DNA from: Gemmatimonas groenlandica
GTDB lineage: Bacteria; Gemmatimonadota; Gemmatimonadetes; Gemmatimonadales; Gemmatimonadaceae
Reading direction: 5' to 3'
Assembly: GCF_013004105.1 (NCBI RefSeq)
Contig: NZ_CP053085.1
Coordinates: forward strand, 2,728,001 to 2,792,000
DNA length: 64,000 nucleotides
Shown here: piece by piece, positions 33,923 through 42,822 of the stretch
Layout of the letters: each line of letters begins with the position of its first letter
How positions within the stretch are numbered: position 1 is the first letter of the stretch
Made by a program: the position numbers and the translations under genes
Notes under the pieces: model-generated
Told to the model about the DNA's origin: nothing
The model's input: the letters and a program-made list of their open reading frames with translations, nothing else
Databases searched by the model: none

Positions 33923-36157
33923 ATGCGATGGCCATCACTCACCGTGTTTCTTCGCTCGCTCGTGGCGGGATTCGCCGCGTGTCCCACGGTGCTCGGCGCG
34001 CAAACGCTCACCGGTGCCGCGAACCGTGCGGAGGACGGCACGCCGGTGGCCGGCGCCATCATCGTCGTACGCGCGCTCGACAGCGACTCGGTGCTGGCCA
34101 ATGCCGTGACCGGTGCCCGTGGGCAATTCTCGGTGGTGGTGGGGCGCACGCAGATTCGCGTGCAGGCGCTGCGCATCGGGCAGCGCCCGTTCGACTTTGG
34201 GCCGGTGCAACTTGTCACGCCGCCGGTGCCCATCGCGCTCGTGCTCCCGAATGAGCCCATCCCGTTGGCGAGCATGCGCACCACGGCATCGCGACCGTGT
34301 GAGATCGGACCGGAGGCCGGGGCGGATATCGTGACGCTCCTCGAGGAATCCCGGAAGACGCTGCTCGCCTCGCAGTTGTCGCCAACAGAAGGGCGCGCCA
34401 GGGCGCAGGTTCGGCTCTTTCGTGAGCTTCGATCGATCAATGGTGAACGACTCACGCTGTTGGAAGAGAGTCAGCGCGCCGGTGAGACGGCGCAGCCATT
34501 TCGCAGCCTCTCGGCCGATTCGCTGGCCCGCGTGGGGTACGTCACGGGGGAGCGCGATGGCGTCGTGTATCGCGCCCCCGATGCGGAGGTGCTACTCTCC
34601 GACTCGTTTCTGGCGCGCCATTGCTATCGCGCGGTGGCTGGTACCGGCGCGAACGCGGCGTGGGTCGGACTCGCTTTCGAGCCTTCGCAGCACGTCGACA
34701 ATTTCGTGGACGTCCGTGGCACACTCTGGCTGGACCGCTCCACTGGTGCGCTGCGGCAGATTCACTTCGTGTACGACACGCTCCCGCGGGCCCTCCGCCG
34801 CGCAGATCTCGGCGGCACCATCGAGTTCACGCATCTCGACGACGGCCTGGTGTTCATCAGCCGCTGGGAAATCCGGATGCCGCGCGTCGCGATCGAGCGC
34901 GGAGCCGATCTATCCGGCACGCGCATCGGCCAACAATCGCGCCGACTTCGACTCACCGGTGTGCAGGCTTCGGGCGGTGAAGTGGTTCAGATGCGTCAGG
35001 GCGACGATCTGCTCTTTGTCGGCAGCAGTCGCGCCGTGGATGCCGAAGCGACATCACTGGCGGCGGCCGTTGCCGCCTCGGGCATGACGATGGAGAGCGA
35101 CACGATTGCCACCGCGTCCACCTGCACCGACGTATCGGGGGGTGAACCCACGGCGCTGGTATACGGCACCGTGTTGCGCGGCGATCAACGCCGCGTGGCC
35201 GATGCCGTGGTGCGCGCGGAGTGGAAGCAGGAGTTTCGCCAAACCGGCGCGTTCGGGTGGACGTGGAAAACGCGACAGCAGTCGGCGTTCACTGCATCCG
35301 ACGGATTCTTCGAGTTGTGCGGAATCCCGCGCGATCGTCCGGTCACGATCCGCGCGCACGTGGGCGACCGCCGCACCCGCCCGCTCGGCGTACGCGTGCC
35401 GGCGCTCGACGGTCGCCTGCGCGTCGACCTGCGATTCACGACGTCGGCCGAAGCGACCACACCGCGGGGCGCCCTCCGGATCGCGGTGCGCGATGCCGAC
35501 AATCATCCAATTCCGTTCGCCACGATCACCCTCAATGGCGGCGCCATTCGCGTGACGAACGCCGACGGCGACTTGATCGTCCCAAACGCGCCGGATTCCC
35601 TCGCCGTCTCCGTGCGACGCATCGGCTTCGTGGCGTTCGACGGGAAGTTGGCCAAGCCCGACAGCGCGACGGCGCCGCCGCAGACGATCGTGTTGCTCCC
35701 AATCGCCGAGCGCTTGGCCACCGTATCGGTGAACGCGCGCGGACCCTCGCCACTCGAGACTCGTGGATTCTACGATCGCGTGTTGCGCGCCCAACGCGGG
35801 GCGTTCGTGGCGGAGTTTCTCACGCCCGAGGTGCTGGACGCACGAAACGTGGGGAGACTGAGCGACATGCTCGTAGGCCGACGCTACGTCGCGATCTCGC
35901 GAAATCCCGCCGGGGTGCGCTACGCCGTCGGGCGCGCGGGCTGTCCGATGTTGGTGCTGCTCGACGGACAAGTCATGCAACCCGAGCCGGGCCGTGGCGT
36001 CGCGATCGATCAGATCGCGTCGGCCACGACGATCGCCGCGATCGAGATCTACGCAAGTACCGCCAACGCCCCCGCGGAGCTCGTGCCGCTCACAGGACCC
36101 AACGCGAACGGTCAGGGCTCGTGCGGGATCGTGGCGCTATGGACAGGGGGGCGATGA
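33923..36157 (+). CDS. Secreted carboxypeptidase-regulatory-domain protein with plug-like C-terminus
   Basis: This 744-residue exported protein has a signal peptide ending around VLGAQ. Residues ~27-105 form a CarboxypepD_reg/Ig-like domain (LTGAANRAEDGTPVAGAIIVVRAL). Two further domains of this type appear near 410-495 (VYGTVLRGDQRRVADAVVRAEW) and 515-590 (LRIAVRDADNHPIPFATITLNGG). The C-terminus (from ~600: LATVSVNARGP, LSDMLVGRRYVAIS, MLVLLDGQVMQ, IASATTIAAIEIYAST) resembles a TonB-receptor plug without any barrel. It is probably a periplasmic or outer-membrane accessory. The substrate is unknown. Confidence 0.8.
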   Translation: MRWPSLTVFLRSLVAGFAACPTVLGAQTLTGAANRAEDGTPVAGAIIVVRALDSDSVLANAVTGARGQFSVVVGRTQIRVQALRIGQRPFDFGPVQLVTPPVPIALVLPNEPIPLASMRTTASRPCEIGPEAGADIVTLLEESRKTLLASQLSPTEGRARAQVRLFRELRSINGERLTLLEESQRAGETAQPFRSLSADSLARVGYVTGERDGVVYRAPDAEVLLSDSFLARHCYRAVAGTGANAAWVGLAFEPSQHVDNFVDVRGTLWLDRSTGALRQIHFVYDTLPRALRRADLGGTIEFTHLDDGLVFISRWEIRMPRVAIERGADLSGTRIGQQSRRLRLTGVQASGGEVVQMRQGDDLLFVGSSRAVDAEATSLAAAVAASGMTMESDTIATASTCTDVSGGEPTALVYGTVLRGDQRRVADAVVRAEWKQEFRQTGAFGWTWKTRQQSAFTASDGFFELCGIPRDRPVTIRAHVGDRRTRPLGVRVPALDGRLRVDLRFTTSAEATTPRGALRIAVRDADNHPIPFATITLNGGAIRVTNADGDLIVPNAPDSLAVSVRRIGFVAFDGKLAKPDSATAPPQTIVLLPIAERLATVSVNARGPSPLETRGFYDRVLRAQRGAFVAEFLTPEVLDARNVGRLSDMLVGRRYVAISRNPAGVRYAVGRAGCPMLVLLDGQVMQPEPGRGVAIDQIASATTIAAIEIYASTANAPAELVPLTGPNANGQGSCGIVALWTGGR

Positions 36158-36180
36158 GCGCGACCGACGGGGCGCGACTC

Positions 36181-36546
36181 GGAACTCCGAACTTGAACCC
36201 ATGACTCACCACTCACGTGAGTTGGGAGTTTTGAGTCGAAGTTTGGAGTCATGGGTTTACTCGAGACTCCGAACTTGAACTCATGACTCACCACTCACGT
36301 GAGTTTGGAGTTTTGAGTCGAAGTCATGACACACCACTCACGTGAGTTGGGAGTTTTGAGTCGAAGTTTGGAGTCCTGGGTTGACTCGAGACTCCGAACT
36401 TGAACTCATGACTCACCACTCACGTGAGTTGGGAGTTTTGAGTCGAAGTTTGGAGTCCTGGGTTGACTCGGAACTCCGAACTTGAACTCATGACTCACTA
36501 CTCACGTGAGTTTGGAGTTTTGAGTCGAAGGTTGGAGTCCTGGGTG
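36181..36546. repeat. 82-bp tandem repeat array with ACTCACGTGAGT palindromes
   Basis: The 12-bp palindrome ACTCACGTGAGT recurs at 36211, 36293, 36336, 36418 and 36500, spaced 82, 43, 82 and 82 bp. This gives four full 82-bp units and one shortened unit. Each unit reads GAACTCATGACTCACC, palindrome, then GGAGTTTTGAGTCGAAG, so each forms a hairpin. The array replaces an ordinary intergenic region and runs into the 3' end of mpg. Confidence 0.9.
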
Positions 36547-37121
36547 CCCTCGTGTACAACGCGGAATCGTAACGGCCATTCCACCGCCTTTGTGATCCCC
36601 ACCCGCGGGCCCACGACGACCTGATCGTCCGGCACCGGCACTCCGGCGTGAATCGTCAGCGCCGACCCGCCGGTCAGCACGGCCCCGTCAAAGCGGCGAT
36701 CGATGCCGAGGGCGGCGCAGAGTTTGCCCGGGCCGTCGCACAGCTGCGCATCGCGACGGGCCTTGGGCCGTCGCGCCCGCATCGTCTCGATCCCCTCTTG
36801 AGGCTCCAGCGCCCGGATGAGCACGGCGCTGCCGAAGCCCTCTTCGCGCGTGACGGCATTCACGCACCAGTGCATGCCGTACACGAAGTACACGTACGCG
36901 ACCCCCGGCGGACCGAACAGGTGCCAGGTCCGCGCCGTCCGGCCCACGACTGAATGCGAAGCCGGATCGTGAGGTCCGAGGTACGCCTCGGTCTCCACGA
37001 TCCGGCCACTGACTGCTCCCAGTTCATCCTCGTGCCGTAGCACGGCGCCGAGGAGTTCGCGGGCCACCACTGCCGGATCCCGGTCGTAAAACCCGGCCGG
37101 CAGTGGGGCTCCGAACATCAT
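36498..37121 (-). CDS. mpg: 3-methyladenine DNA glycosylase (AAG/Mpg family), repeat-encoded tail
   Basis: This 207-residue base-excision glycosylase removes alkylated purines. Family motifs: PAGFYDRDPAVVARELLGAVL, SGRIVETEAYLGPHDPASHS (catalytic Glu), GVAYVYFVYGMHWCVNAV, EGFGSAVLIRALEP, LCDGPGKLCAALGI and GPRVGITKAVEWPLRF. The last ~16 codons (GTQDSNLRLKTPNSRE) and the TAG are supplied by the 82-bp repeat array, so the native C-terminus has been overwritten. It starts one base after the stop of the NYN-domain gene, in the same operon. Confidence 0.93.
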   Translation of the reverse strand: MMFGAPLPAGFYDRDPAVVARELLGAVLRHEDELGAVSGRIVETEAYLGPHDPASHSVVGRTARTWHLFGPPGVAYVYFVYGMHWCVNAVTREEGFGSAVLIRALEPQEGIETMRARRPKARRDAQLCDGPGKLCAALGIDRRFDGAVLTGGSALTIHAGVPVPDDQVVVGPRVGITKAVEWPLRFRVVHEGTQDSNLRLKTPNSRE

Positions 37122-37122
37122 C

Positions 37123-39372
37123 TTACCGCTTCTTCGCGGCCTTCTTGGCCGGGGCCTTGGCCGCCGCCTTCTTGGCGGCCGGGGCCGGAGCCTTCGCCGC
37201 CGGCTTGGCAGCCTTCGCAGGGGCCTTGGCGGCCTTGGGCGCGGCCTTCGCCGGTGCCTTGGCGACCGCCTTCTTGGCCGGCGCCGGCGACTTGGCCGGG
37301 GCGGACTTGGCCGGAGCCGCCTTCACGGGCGTCTCCTTCTTGGCCGCCGGCTTGGCACCACGACCGCGGGCCGGAGCTGTCGGAGCGGCCGGAACCGACG
37401 GCGCTTCGACCACGACCGGAGCTGTCGGCGCGGCGACGGGTGAAACCGCCACCGGAGCCACCGGAGCCGCCGCCGTCGTGCCGTTCGTCGCCGGAGCAAC
37501 CGCTCCGACCGGACGGGCACCGACGACGCCGAACATGAGCAGGTCGGCCGGCGGACCGGCCGGGGCACGTCCACGCGATCCACCGCGCGGAGCGACACCA
37601 CGGGCACCCATACCACGCGGTGCCTGAGGCAGCAGCGCCGCGGCCGCCTTGGCCTCGGCCTTCTGCGCATCGTCGACCGTCTTGAGCTGCTCCACGATCG
37701 ACGCCGCATCGGCGGCACGCGCGACTTCGAAGTCGTTTCCACGACGACGGAGGTCGATCATGTTCGCGTCGTGCGCGTCCTGCAGGATGCGCTCGAACAT
37801 GCGCGAGCTCAACGACTCGCTATCGCGGCCGAGGAGCTCGAACGCCTTCGTGCGCGCCGCGCTGGCGCTCGTCGAATCATCACCCTGCACCAGCGCTTCG
37901 ACCGCACGACGCACGAGGTCGAACGCCTCGCTGCGGGTGAGCCGTTCACCGCTGCTACCGATGTGACCAGCAACGGCCGAACCAAAGGTCGGCGTCGCTG
38001 CGGCCGGCGTGGCCGCCACCGGGGCGACGAACACCGGAGCCGCCACCACGGGCACGGCCGGCACATCGGCGTCGGCGGCCGGAGCCACCTCGCCATCGGC
38101 CTGCGCCGCGGCATCCGCCTCGGCGCGCGGCTCACGCCCTTCACGATCGCGGAACCGATCGCGGCCACGGCCACGACGGTTACGACCACGACGCGCTTCC
38201 CGCTCGACTTCGCCAGCAGCATCGGCCGCGGCATCGACACCCGGCTCACCGGTCGCGTCGGCTTCCGCCGGCACGTCGACGGCCGCGGAATCGAGCAGCG
38301 GCGCGAAGCTGACCAGCTCCGCCGCTTCGGCGGCATCGTCGGCGGCATCATGCTCGGCGTCGGCGGCATCCTGCGTCGCGTCACGCACTTCCCCGTCGAC
38401 CGGCGTGCGGTCGAAGCGATCGCGGCCACGGCCACGACGGCCACGACGGCCACGACGTTCATCGCGCTCACGATCGCTTTCTTCACGACGCGGTTCGGCG
38501 GGCGCAGCGGCACTCGCGCTCGACGCCGGGGCGATGCTGCCATCGGGCGTGTCGATTTCGAGCTGGCCGCTGTCGAGCTTCGTGACCTTGAGCAGCCCCT
38601 TGTGTGAGGCGTCCTGCACGAAGCGCGAGAACTTCGGCATGCCGAGGTTCTTCTCGTCGAACGACGAGTCGATCTCCTGCATGACCTGCTTGAGACGGTC
38701 GGAGCGCATCACGTCGCCGTTGCGCTTCATGCGATTGACCGACTCGGTCACGAGCTCCCACGGATCCCAGCGGGTCGACTCATCGTCGCCCGTCTTGGTG
38801 AGGCCAGCGAGCGCATTGTACGAGTAGTACTCGTCGCAGTTCATCACGAGCAGGTCGCTCGACGACTCACGGATGCCGACGCCGATCACGTACTTGCCGT
38901 ATTCCTTGAGCTTGATGACCATACTCGAGAAATCGGAGTCACCGGAGAGCAGCACGAACGTGCCGATCTCGGGGCGCGTGAAGACGAGCTCCATCGCGTC
39001 GATGGCAAGACGGATGTCGGTCGCGTTCTTCTTCGACGAACCGTAGGCCGGCGCGAAGATCAGGTCGATCGACGACTCGGTGAGCGGCACGATGTACTGC
39101 GGGTAGCGACGCCAGTCGGCGTAGGCGCGGCGCACCGCGACCTTGCCCTTGACGATGTCCGACGAGAGGAGGTTGTTGAGCTCTCCCTGCAGGTCGGAAC
39201 GGATGCCCATCGTGACGTTGTCAAAATCGATGAGCAGCGCGGCATTCGGTGCGTGGGCCGGCGGGGCGGCATTCGGCGACGTCATCGGAGTGACGGCCTG
39301 CGGTCCACGATGGAACGGCGCGATGGTACGGGACGGTGCCGCACTGCGGGACCGGGTGTCATGTCGACTCAT
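37123..39372 (-). CDS. NYN-domain RNase candidate with two LOTUS-like domains and H1-like tail
   Basis: The product has 749 residues. A NYN/LabA domain at ~44-185 has the acidic nuclease residues in ALLIDFDNV (Asp49, Asp51), KKNATDIRLAIDAM (Asp119) and LLSGDSDFSSM (Asp145, Asp147). An OST-HTH/LOTUS-like domain follows (DPWELVTESVNRMKR...LGMPKFSRFVQDASHKGLLKV). Next come Arg/Gly-rich RNA-binding stretches (RRGRRGRRGRGRDRF and NRRGRGRDRFRDR) in a disordered acidic linker, then a second LOTUS-like domain (SEAFDLVRRAVEAL...SSRMFERILQDAHDANMIDL). A Lys/Ala/Pro tail (~650-749) ends it. It probably acts on RNA. It lies 3 bp after the acyl-CoA ligase gene. Confidence 0.85.
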   Translation of the reverse strand: MSRHDTRSRSAAPSRTIAPFHRGPQAVTPMTSPNAAPPAHAPNAALLIDFDNVTMGIRSDLQGELNNLLSSDIVKGKVAVRRAYADWRRYPQYIVPLTESSIDLIFAPAYGSSKKNATDIRLAIDAMELVFTRPEIGTFVLLSGDSDFSSMVIKLKEYGKYVIGVGIRESSSDLLVMNCDEYYSYNALAGLTKTGDDESTRWDPWELVTESVNRMKRNGDVMRSDRLKQVMQEIDSSFDEKNLGMPKFSRFVQDASHKGLLKVTKLDSGQLEIDTPDGSIAPASSASAAAPAEPRREESDRERDERRGRRGRRGRGRDRFDRTPVDGEVRDATQDAADAEHDAADDAAEAAELVSFAPLLDSAAVDVPAEADATGEPGVDAAADAAGEVEREARRGRNRRGRGRDRFRDREGREPRAEADAAAQADGEVAPAADADVPAVPVVAAPVFVAPVAATPAAATPTFGSAVAGHIGSSGERLTRSEAFDLVRRAVEALVQGDDSTSASAARTKAFELLGRDSESLSSRMFERILQDAHDANMIDLRRRGNDFEVARAADAASIVEQLKTVDDAQKAEAKAAAALLPQAPRGMGARGVAPRGGSRGRAPAGPPADLLMFGVVGARPVGAVAPATNGTTAAAPVAPVAVSPVAAPTAPVVVEAPSVPAAPTAPARGRGAKPAAKKETPVKAAPAKSAPAKSPAPAKKAVAKAPAKAAPKAAKAPAKAAKPAAKAPAPAAKKAAAKAPAKKAAKKR

Positions 39373-39375
39373 GTA

Positions 39376-41004
39376 CTAGCCTGGATACGAAACGGAGTGA
39401 TCGAGCGCGTTGCCATGCAGCGCCGAGGCGCTCATCGTGTTCGCACTCAGCGCGATTGCCCGCGCGAGTTCTCGCCGCCGCACTTTGCCACTTCCCGTCA
39501 TGGGAAAGACATCGAAGAAGCGGACGAAATCGGGAACCTTGTCGGCAGCCATCGTTTCCTGGGCGAAGCGTTTGATTTCGCCACCCGTGATGACTGCCCC
39601 TTCTACTGGCACGATGCACGCGCACACCAGCTCTCCCATGACATCATGGGGCACGCCGATCACGCAGACATCGTCCACTGCCGGATGCGCACGCAGACGA
39701 TCCTCGAGTTCACGCGGGTAGAGCTGCATGCCCCCGCGTGAAATCGTCTCCTGCCGCCGCCCGACGATCTTCACATAGCCATCCTCATCGATGATGCCCA
39801 GATCACCGCTGAGGAAAAATCCGTCCGGCGTCATGACCTTGGCGGTCTCGGCCGGCATGCGGAGATAGCCCCGCATGAGATTGGACCCGCGGACGGCGAT
39901 CTCGCCGACCGCTTCGGGTCCGTGCAGCTCTCCCGTGATCAGATCCATCGCCATGATCTCGACGCCGGGAAGGGCGCAGCCCACGGTGCTCAAACGACGT
40001 TCGTCGTTGTCGGCAAAGCGGGTGATCGTGACGACAGGTCCGGTTTCCGTGAGGCCGTACGCCACGAGCACATCGCACCAGCGACGCACTCGGCGCACCA
40101 GCGCCTCGTCCACCGAACTGCCGGCAATGACGCCGGCTCGCAGCGATTTGAGTCGCGACGGGTCGAACGACTCCTCACGCATGAGGAGGTGATACTGCGT
40201 GGGCACGCCGTGCAGCACCGTGACCTTCGCGTCGGCGATGAGCGCGAGGGCGCGCGCCGGGTCGAAAGACGGTTGCAGCACGATCGTCGCTCCACGTGCC
40301 ATCGTGCCCAGCATGATGCCGAAGCCGAAGATGGCGAAGAACGGAACCGCGCCGAGCACACGGTCGTCGGGCGAAATCTCGAGGATTTCCGCCACACGTA
40401 CCGCGTTTTCCACCAGCGCCCGGTGCGAGAGTGGCACGCCCTTGGGCTTGCCCATCGTTCCCGACGTGTACATGACGGCCAGGTCGGCCGTCTCGTCATA
40501 CACCGCTGGTCGCGGAACCGATCGTCCGGTACCGCTCGAGACGAGATCTTCGAACTGAAAGATCCGGTCGTCGTACCACAGGTCCTCGTCGCCTACCGTG
40601 ACCACGTACTGCAGATCAGGCAGATCGCCGAGCAATTCTTCGAAGCGCTGCAGAAAGTCGACGCCGTCCCATTTCTCAATGGTGACGACGGCACTCGCTT
40701 CGGCGTGTCGCAGCTGGTAGCGCAGATCATGAATACTGAGCTGCGGACTGACCGGCACTACGACGGCGCCCAGCTTCGCGGCCGCCAACGTAGCAATGAT
40801 CCACTCGACGCCGTTCGGCAGGTTGACCGCGATGCGATCGCCCATGCCCAGCCCCAATTCGGAGAAAGCAGCAGCCAGGGAGGACGCGTCGGCGTCCACC
40901 TGCTGATAGGTCCACGTCCGTTCACCATTCGTGGCGAGCACGCGTGCGGGATGCTCCTGCGCACGTTGCTCGACCAAGGGGGCTAGGGACCACGACGTTG
41001 CCAT
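39376..41004 (-). CDS. AMP-dependent acyl-CoA synthetase/ligase
   Basis: This 542-residue ANL-superfamily enzyme activates a carboxylic acid, probably a fatty acid, via acyl-AMP to acyl-CoA. Motifs: LAVMYTSGTMGKPKGVPLSHRAL (P-loop A3), VAYGLTETGPVVT (A5), FFLSGDLGIIDEDGYVKIVGRRQETISRGG (A7-A8 hinge) and GSGKVRRREL with the catalytic Lys (A10). The acyl preference cannot be read with confidence. The short 40-bp gap upstream to the divergent kinase gene must hold both promoters. It is followed at 3 bp by the NYN-domain gene. Confidence 0.92.
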   Translation of the reverse strand: MATSWSLAPLVEQRAQEHPARVLATNGERTWTYQQVDADASSLAAAFSELGLGMGDRIAVNLPNGVEWIIATLAAAKLGAVVVPVSPQLSIHDLRYQLRHAEASAVVTIEKWDGVDFLQRFEELLGDLPDLQYVVTVGDEDLWYDDRIFQFEDLVSSGTGRSVPRPAVYDETADLAVMYTSGTMGKPKGVPLSHRALVENAVRVAEILEISPDDRVLGAVPFFAIFGFGIMLGTMARGATIVLQPSFDPARALALIADAKVTVLHGVPTQYHLLMREESFDPSRLKSLRAGVIAGSSVDEALVRRVRRWCDVLVAYGLTETGPVVTITRFADNDERRLSTVGCALPGVEIMAMDLITGELHGPEAVGEIAVRGSNLMRGYLRMPAETAKVMTPDGFFLSGDLGIIDEDGYVKIVGRRQETISRGGMQLYPRELEDRLRAHPAVDDVCVIGVPHDVMGELVCACIVPVEGAVITGGEIKRFAQETMAADKVPDFVRFFDVFPMTGSGKVRRRELARAIALSANTMSASALHGNALDHSVSYPG

Positions 41005-41044
41005 TCCACTCCGGGATCGGGTACAGCCACGTAAATTACTGACT

Positions 41045-42361
41045 ATGAACGAGATGCGGAAGCCGACCGTTGACGAAAGCGGGTCGAACCCTCAGAACCG
41101 CCCGGGAGAGAAACCCTCCCCCGAAGGCTCTCGTAGGGAGCGGCGTCGGCTCGCACGCACCGGGGCCCGGGCACCGTTCCGGTCGCGGTTGTTCGCCATG
41201 CTGATTCTGTTCGCGCTCGTCCCCACCGTGGCGGTCACGTTGGTGGGCGTCGGTACGGCCAGTCGGGCGCTGTCGATGTTGTCGGCCCGCTCGGCGTGGG
41301 AGCGGATCGCGCTCAGTGGTGAGCAGGCGCTGTCCGCCACGCGGTCCGCTCCGCTCACTGTCGAGCAGCGGGCGGCGGTGGAACGACACGAAGCCGAACT
41401 GCGCCAGTCGGTGGAGTTGGCGCGTCGCTTCGATTTCGTGGCCGGTCGCTCGATGCGCCTGGTCGTGGCGGGCGCCGTGCTGGTGGTGCTGTTGGTAGCG
41501 GTTGGTGCGTCACGCGTGGCCGGTCACTTGAGTCGTCAGCTCAGCCGTCCGCTTGATGAACTGGTGGGATGGACCGGGTTGATCCGCACGGGGCGGCCCA
41601 TCCCGGAACAACCGGAGCGCCGCGGCGCCCCGGAATTCGAAGTACTGCGAACGGGGATGCGCACTATGGCTCAGGAACTCGACACGGGACGACGACGGGC
41701 GCTCGAGGCCGAGCGCGCCGAGGCGTTTCGCGAGTCGGCCCGCCAATTTGCGCACGAGCTCAAGAACCCACTCACGCCGATCCGCTTCGCGGTCGACCGG
41801 CTGCGTCGCTCCGCCCCCGATGAGTTGCGCGACACGGTGGAGGTGCTGGCCGAGGAGGCCGCGCGTCTGGAAACGATGGCGAAGAGCTTCGCCCAGTTCG
41901 GCCGTCTTCCCGATGGTCCGGCCGCCGACATCGACGTGTCGGAGCTTGTCACGCGAGTCGCGCGCAGCACGGTCCCCGAGCGTCTCACCGTGGCGATCAC
42001 CAGCGACGATGCATTGCCGTTGGTGTACGGCTTCCACGAGCCGCTGGTTCGCACCGTCACGAACGTGCTGATGAATGCCGTCGATGCCTGTGGCGCGTCG
42101 GGACAGATCGATATCGCGCTGCGCTACGCCGTTCCGCACGTCACCATCACGATTCGCGATAGCGGCTGCGGCATCGCCCCCGACGCGTTGGCGCGCATCT
42201 TCGACCCGTACGTGACCACCAAGCCGGGCGGAACCGGCCTCGGGCTCGCCATTGCGCGACAGACCATGGAAGCGCATCACGGTTCGATCGACGCCGCGAG
42301 CGCGCTTGGCCACGGTACCGAAATCACGCTGCGCCTCCCCATTCGCGAGACCATCGCATGA
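41045..42361 (+). CDS. NtrY/AtoS-type sensor histidine kinase
   Basis: This 438-residue kinase starts at ATG 41045. A basic cytoplasmic N-terminus is followed by TM1 (~50-70), a short periplasmic helix region (~75-135), TM2 (~138-158) and HAMP. HisKA then has FAHELKNPLTPIRF (His237). The GHKL domain has NVLMNAVDAC, IRDSGCGIAPDALARIFDPYVTTKPGGTGLGLAI. The HELKNPLTPI box is typical of kinases paired with sigma-54 activators. Its stop overlaps the next gene by four bases. The NtrC-type regulator three genes later is its probable partner. Confidence 0.92.
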   Translation: MNEMRKPTVDESGSNPQNRPGEKPSPEGSRRERRRLARTGARAPFRSRLFAMLILFALVPTVAVTLVGVGTASRALSMLSARSAWERIALSGEQALSATRSAPLTVEQRAAVERHEAELRQSVELARRFDFVAGRSMRLVVAGAVLVVLLVAVGASRVAGHLSRQLSRPLDELVGWTGLIRTGRPIPEQPERRGAPEFEVLRTGMRTMAQELDTGRRRALEAERAEAFRESARQFAHELKNPLTPIRFAVDRLRRSAPDELRDTVEVLAEEAARLETMAKSFAQFGRLPDGPAADIDVSELVTRVARSTVPERLTVAITSDDALPLVYGFHEPLVRTVTNVLMNAVDACGASGQIDIALRYAVPHVTITIRDSGCGIAPDALARIFDPYVTTKPGGTGLGLAIARQTMEAHHGSIDAASALGHGTEITLRLPIRETIA

Positions 42362-42822
42362 CCCAGAATCAGACCACGGCGGTGAAGGTCACGCCGTTGG
42401 GTGACCGCCTGCTCATCACGATGCCGTCGTCCGACGGCACTCGACGCAGTATCGAGGTGTCGTCCGACGGGAAGGCGCTGCTGAGCGTGGACGGCATCGC
42501 GACGACCGCCATCGCGCCGCCCCCCCCGCGGTCGCGCCGCGACATTCCGGATGGCGTGGTCGATATCGTCCAGGCGGTGGGAGCGATGACCATGATGGTG
42601 GTGGTCTTCGGCCCGCTCGCGCGGGCATTCGCCCGGCGTATCGACAAGCGCACGGTCGCGACGCCGGCGGCGGTGCCAGCCGAAGTCTCGCAGCGGCTCG
42701 CGGCTATCGAGCAGGCGGTGGATTCGGTGGCCGTGGAAGTCGAACGTATCAGTGAAGGACAACGCTTCACGACGAAGTTGTTGTCGGATCGAACCAAGGT
42801 TGAGATGGAGCGGGTGTTATGA
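42358..42822 (+). CDS. Membrane/coiled-coil accessory protein of two-component operon (copy A)
   Basis: This 154-residue protein has an N-terminal beta-rich part (VKVTPLGDRLLITMPSSDGTRRSIEVSSDGKALLSVDG), a proline hinge (APPPPRSRRD) and one hydrophobic segment (VVDIVQAVGAMTMMVVVFGPLARAF). A C-terminal helical coiled coil ends it (QRLAAIEQAVDSVAVEVERISEGQRFTTKLLSDR). The coiled coil is shared with the next gene, so the two are paralogues. They are overlapped and sandwiched between the kinase and its regulator, suggesting modulators of kinase signalling. No known family is recognised. Confidence 0.7.
   Translation: MTQNQTTAVKVTPLGDRLLITMPSSDGTRRSIEVSSDGKALLSVDGIATTAIAPPPPRSRRDIPDGVVDIVQAVGAMTMMVVVFGPLARAFARRIDKRTVATPAAVPAEVSQRLAAIEQAVDSVAVEVERISEGQRFTTKLLSDRTKVEMERVL

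Noticed and set aside
36181-36546. 82-bp tandem array as a CRISPR array
   Set aside because: The units are near-identical throughout with no unique spacers, they are palindromic, and there are no cas genes.
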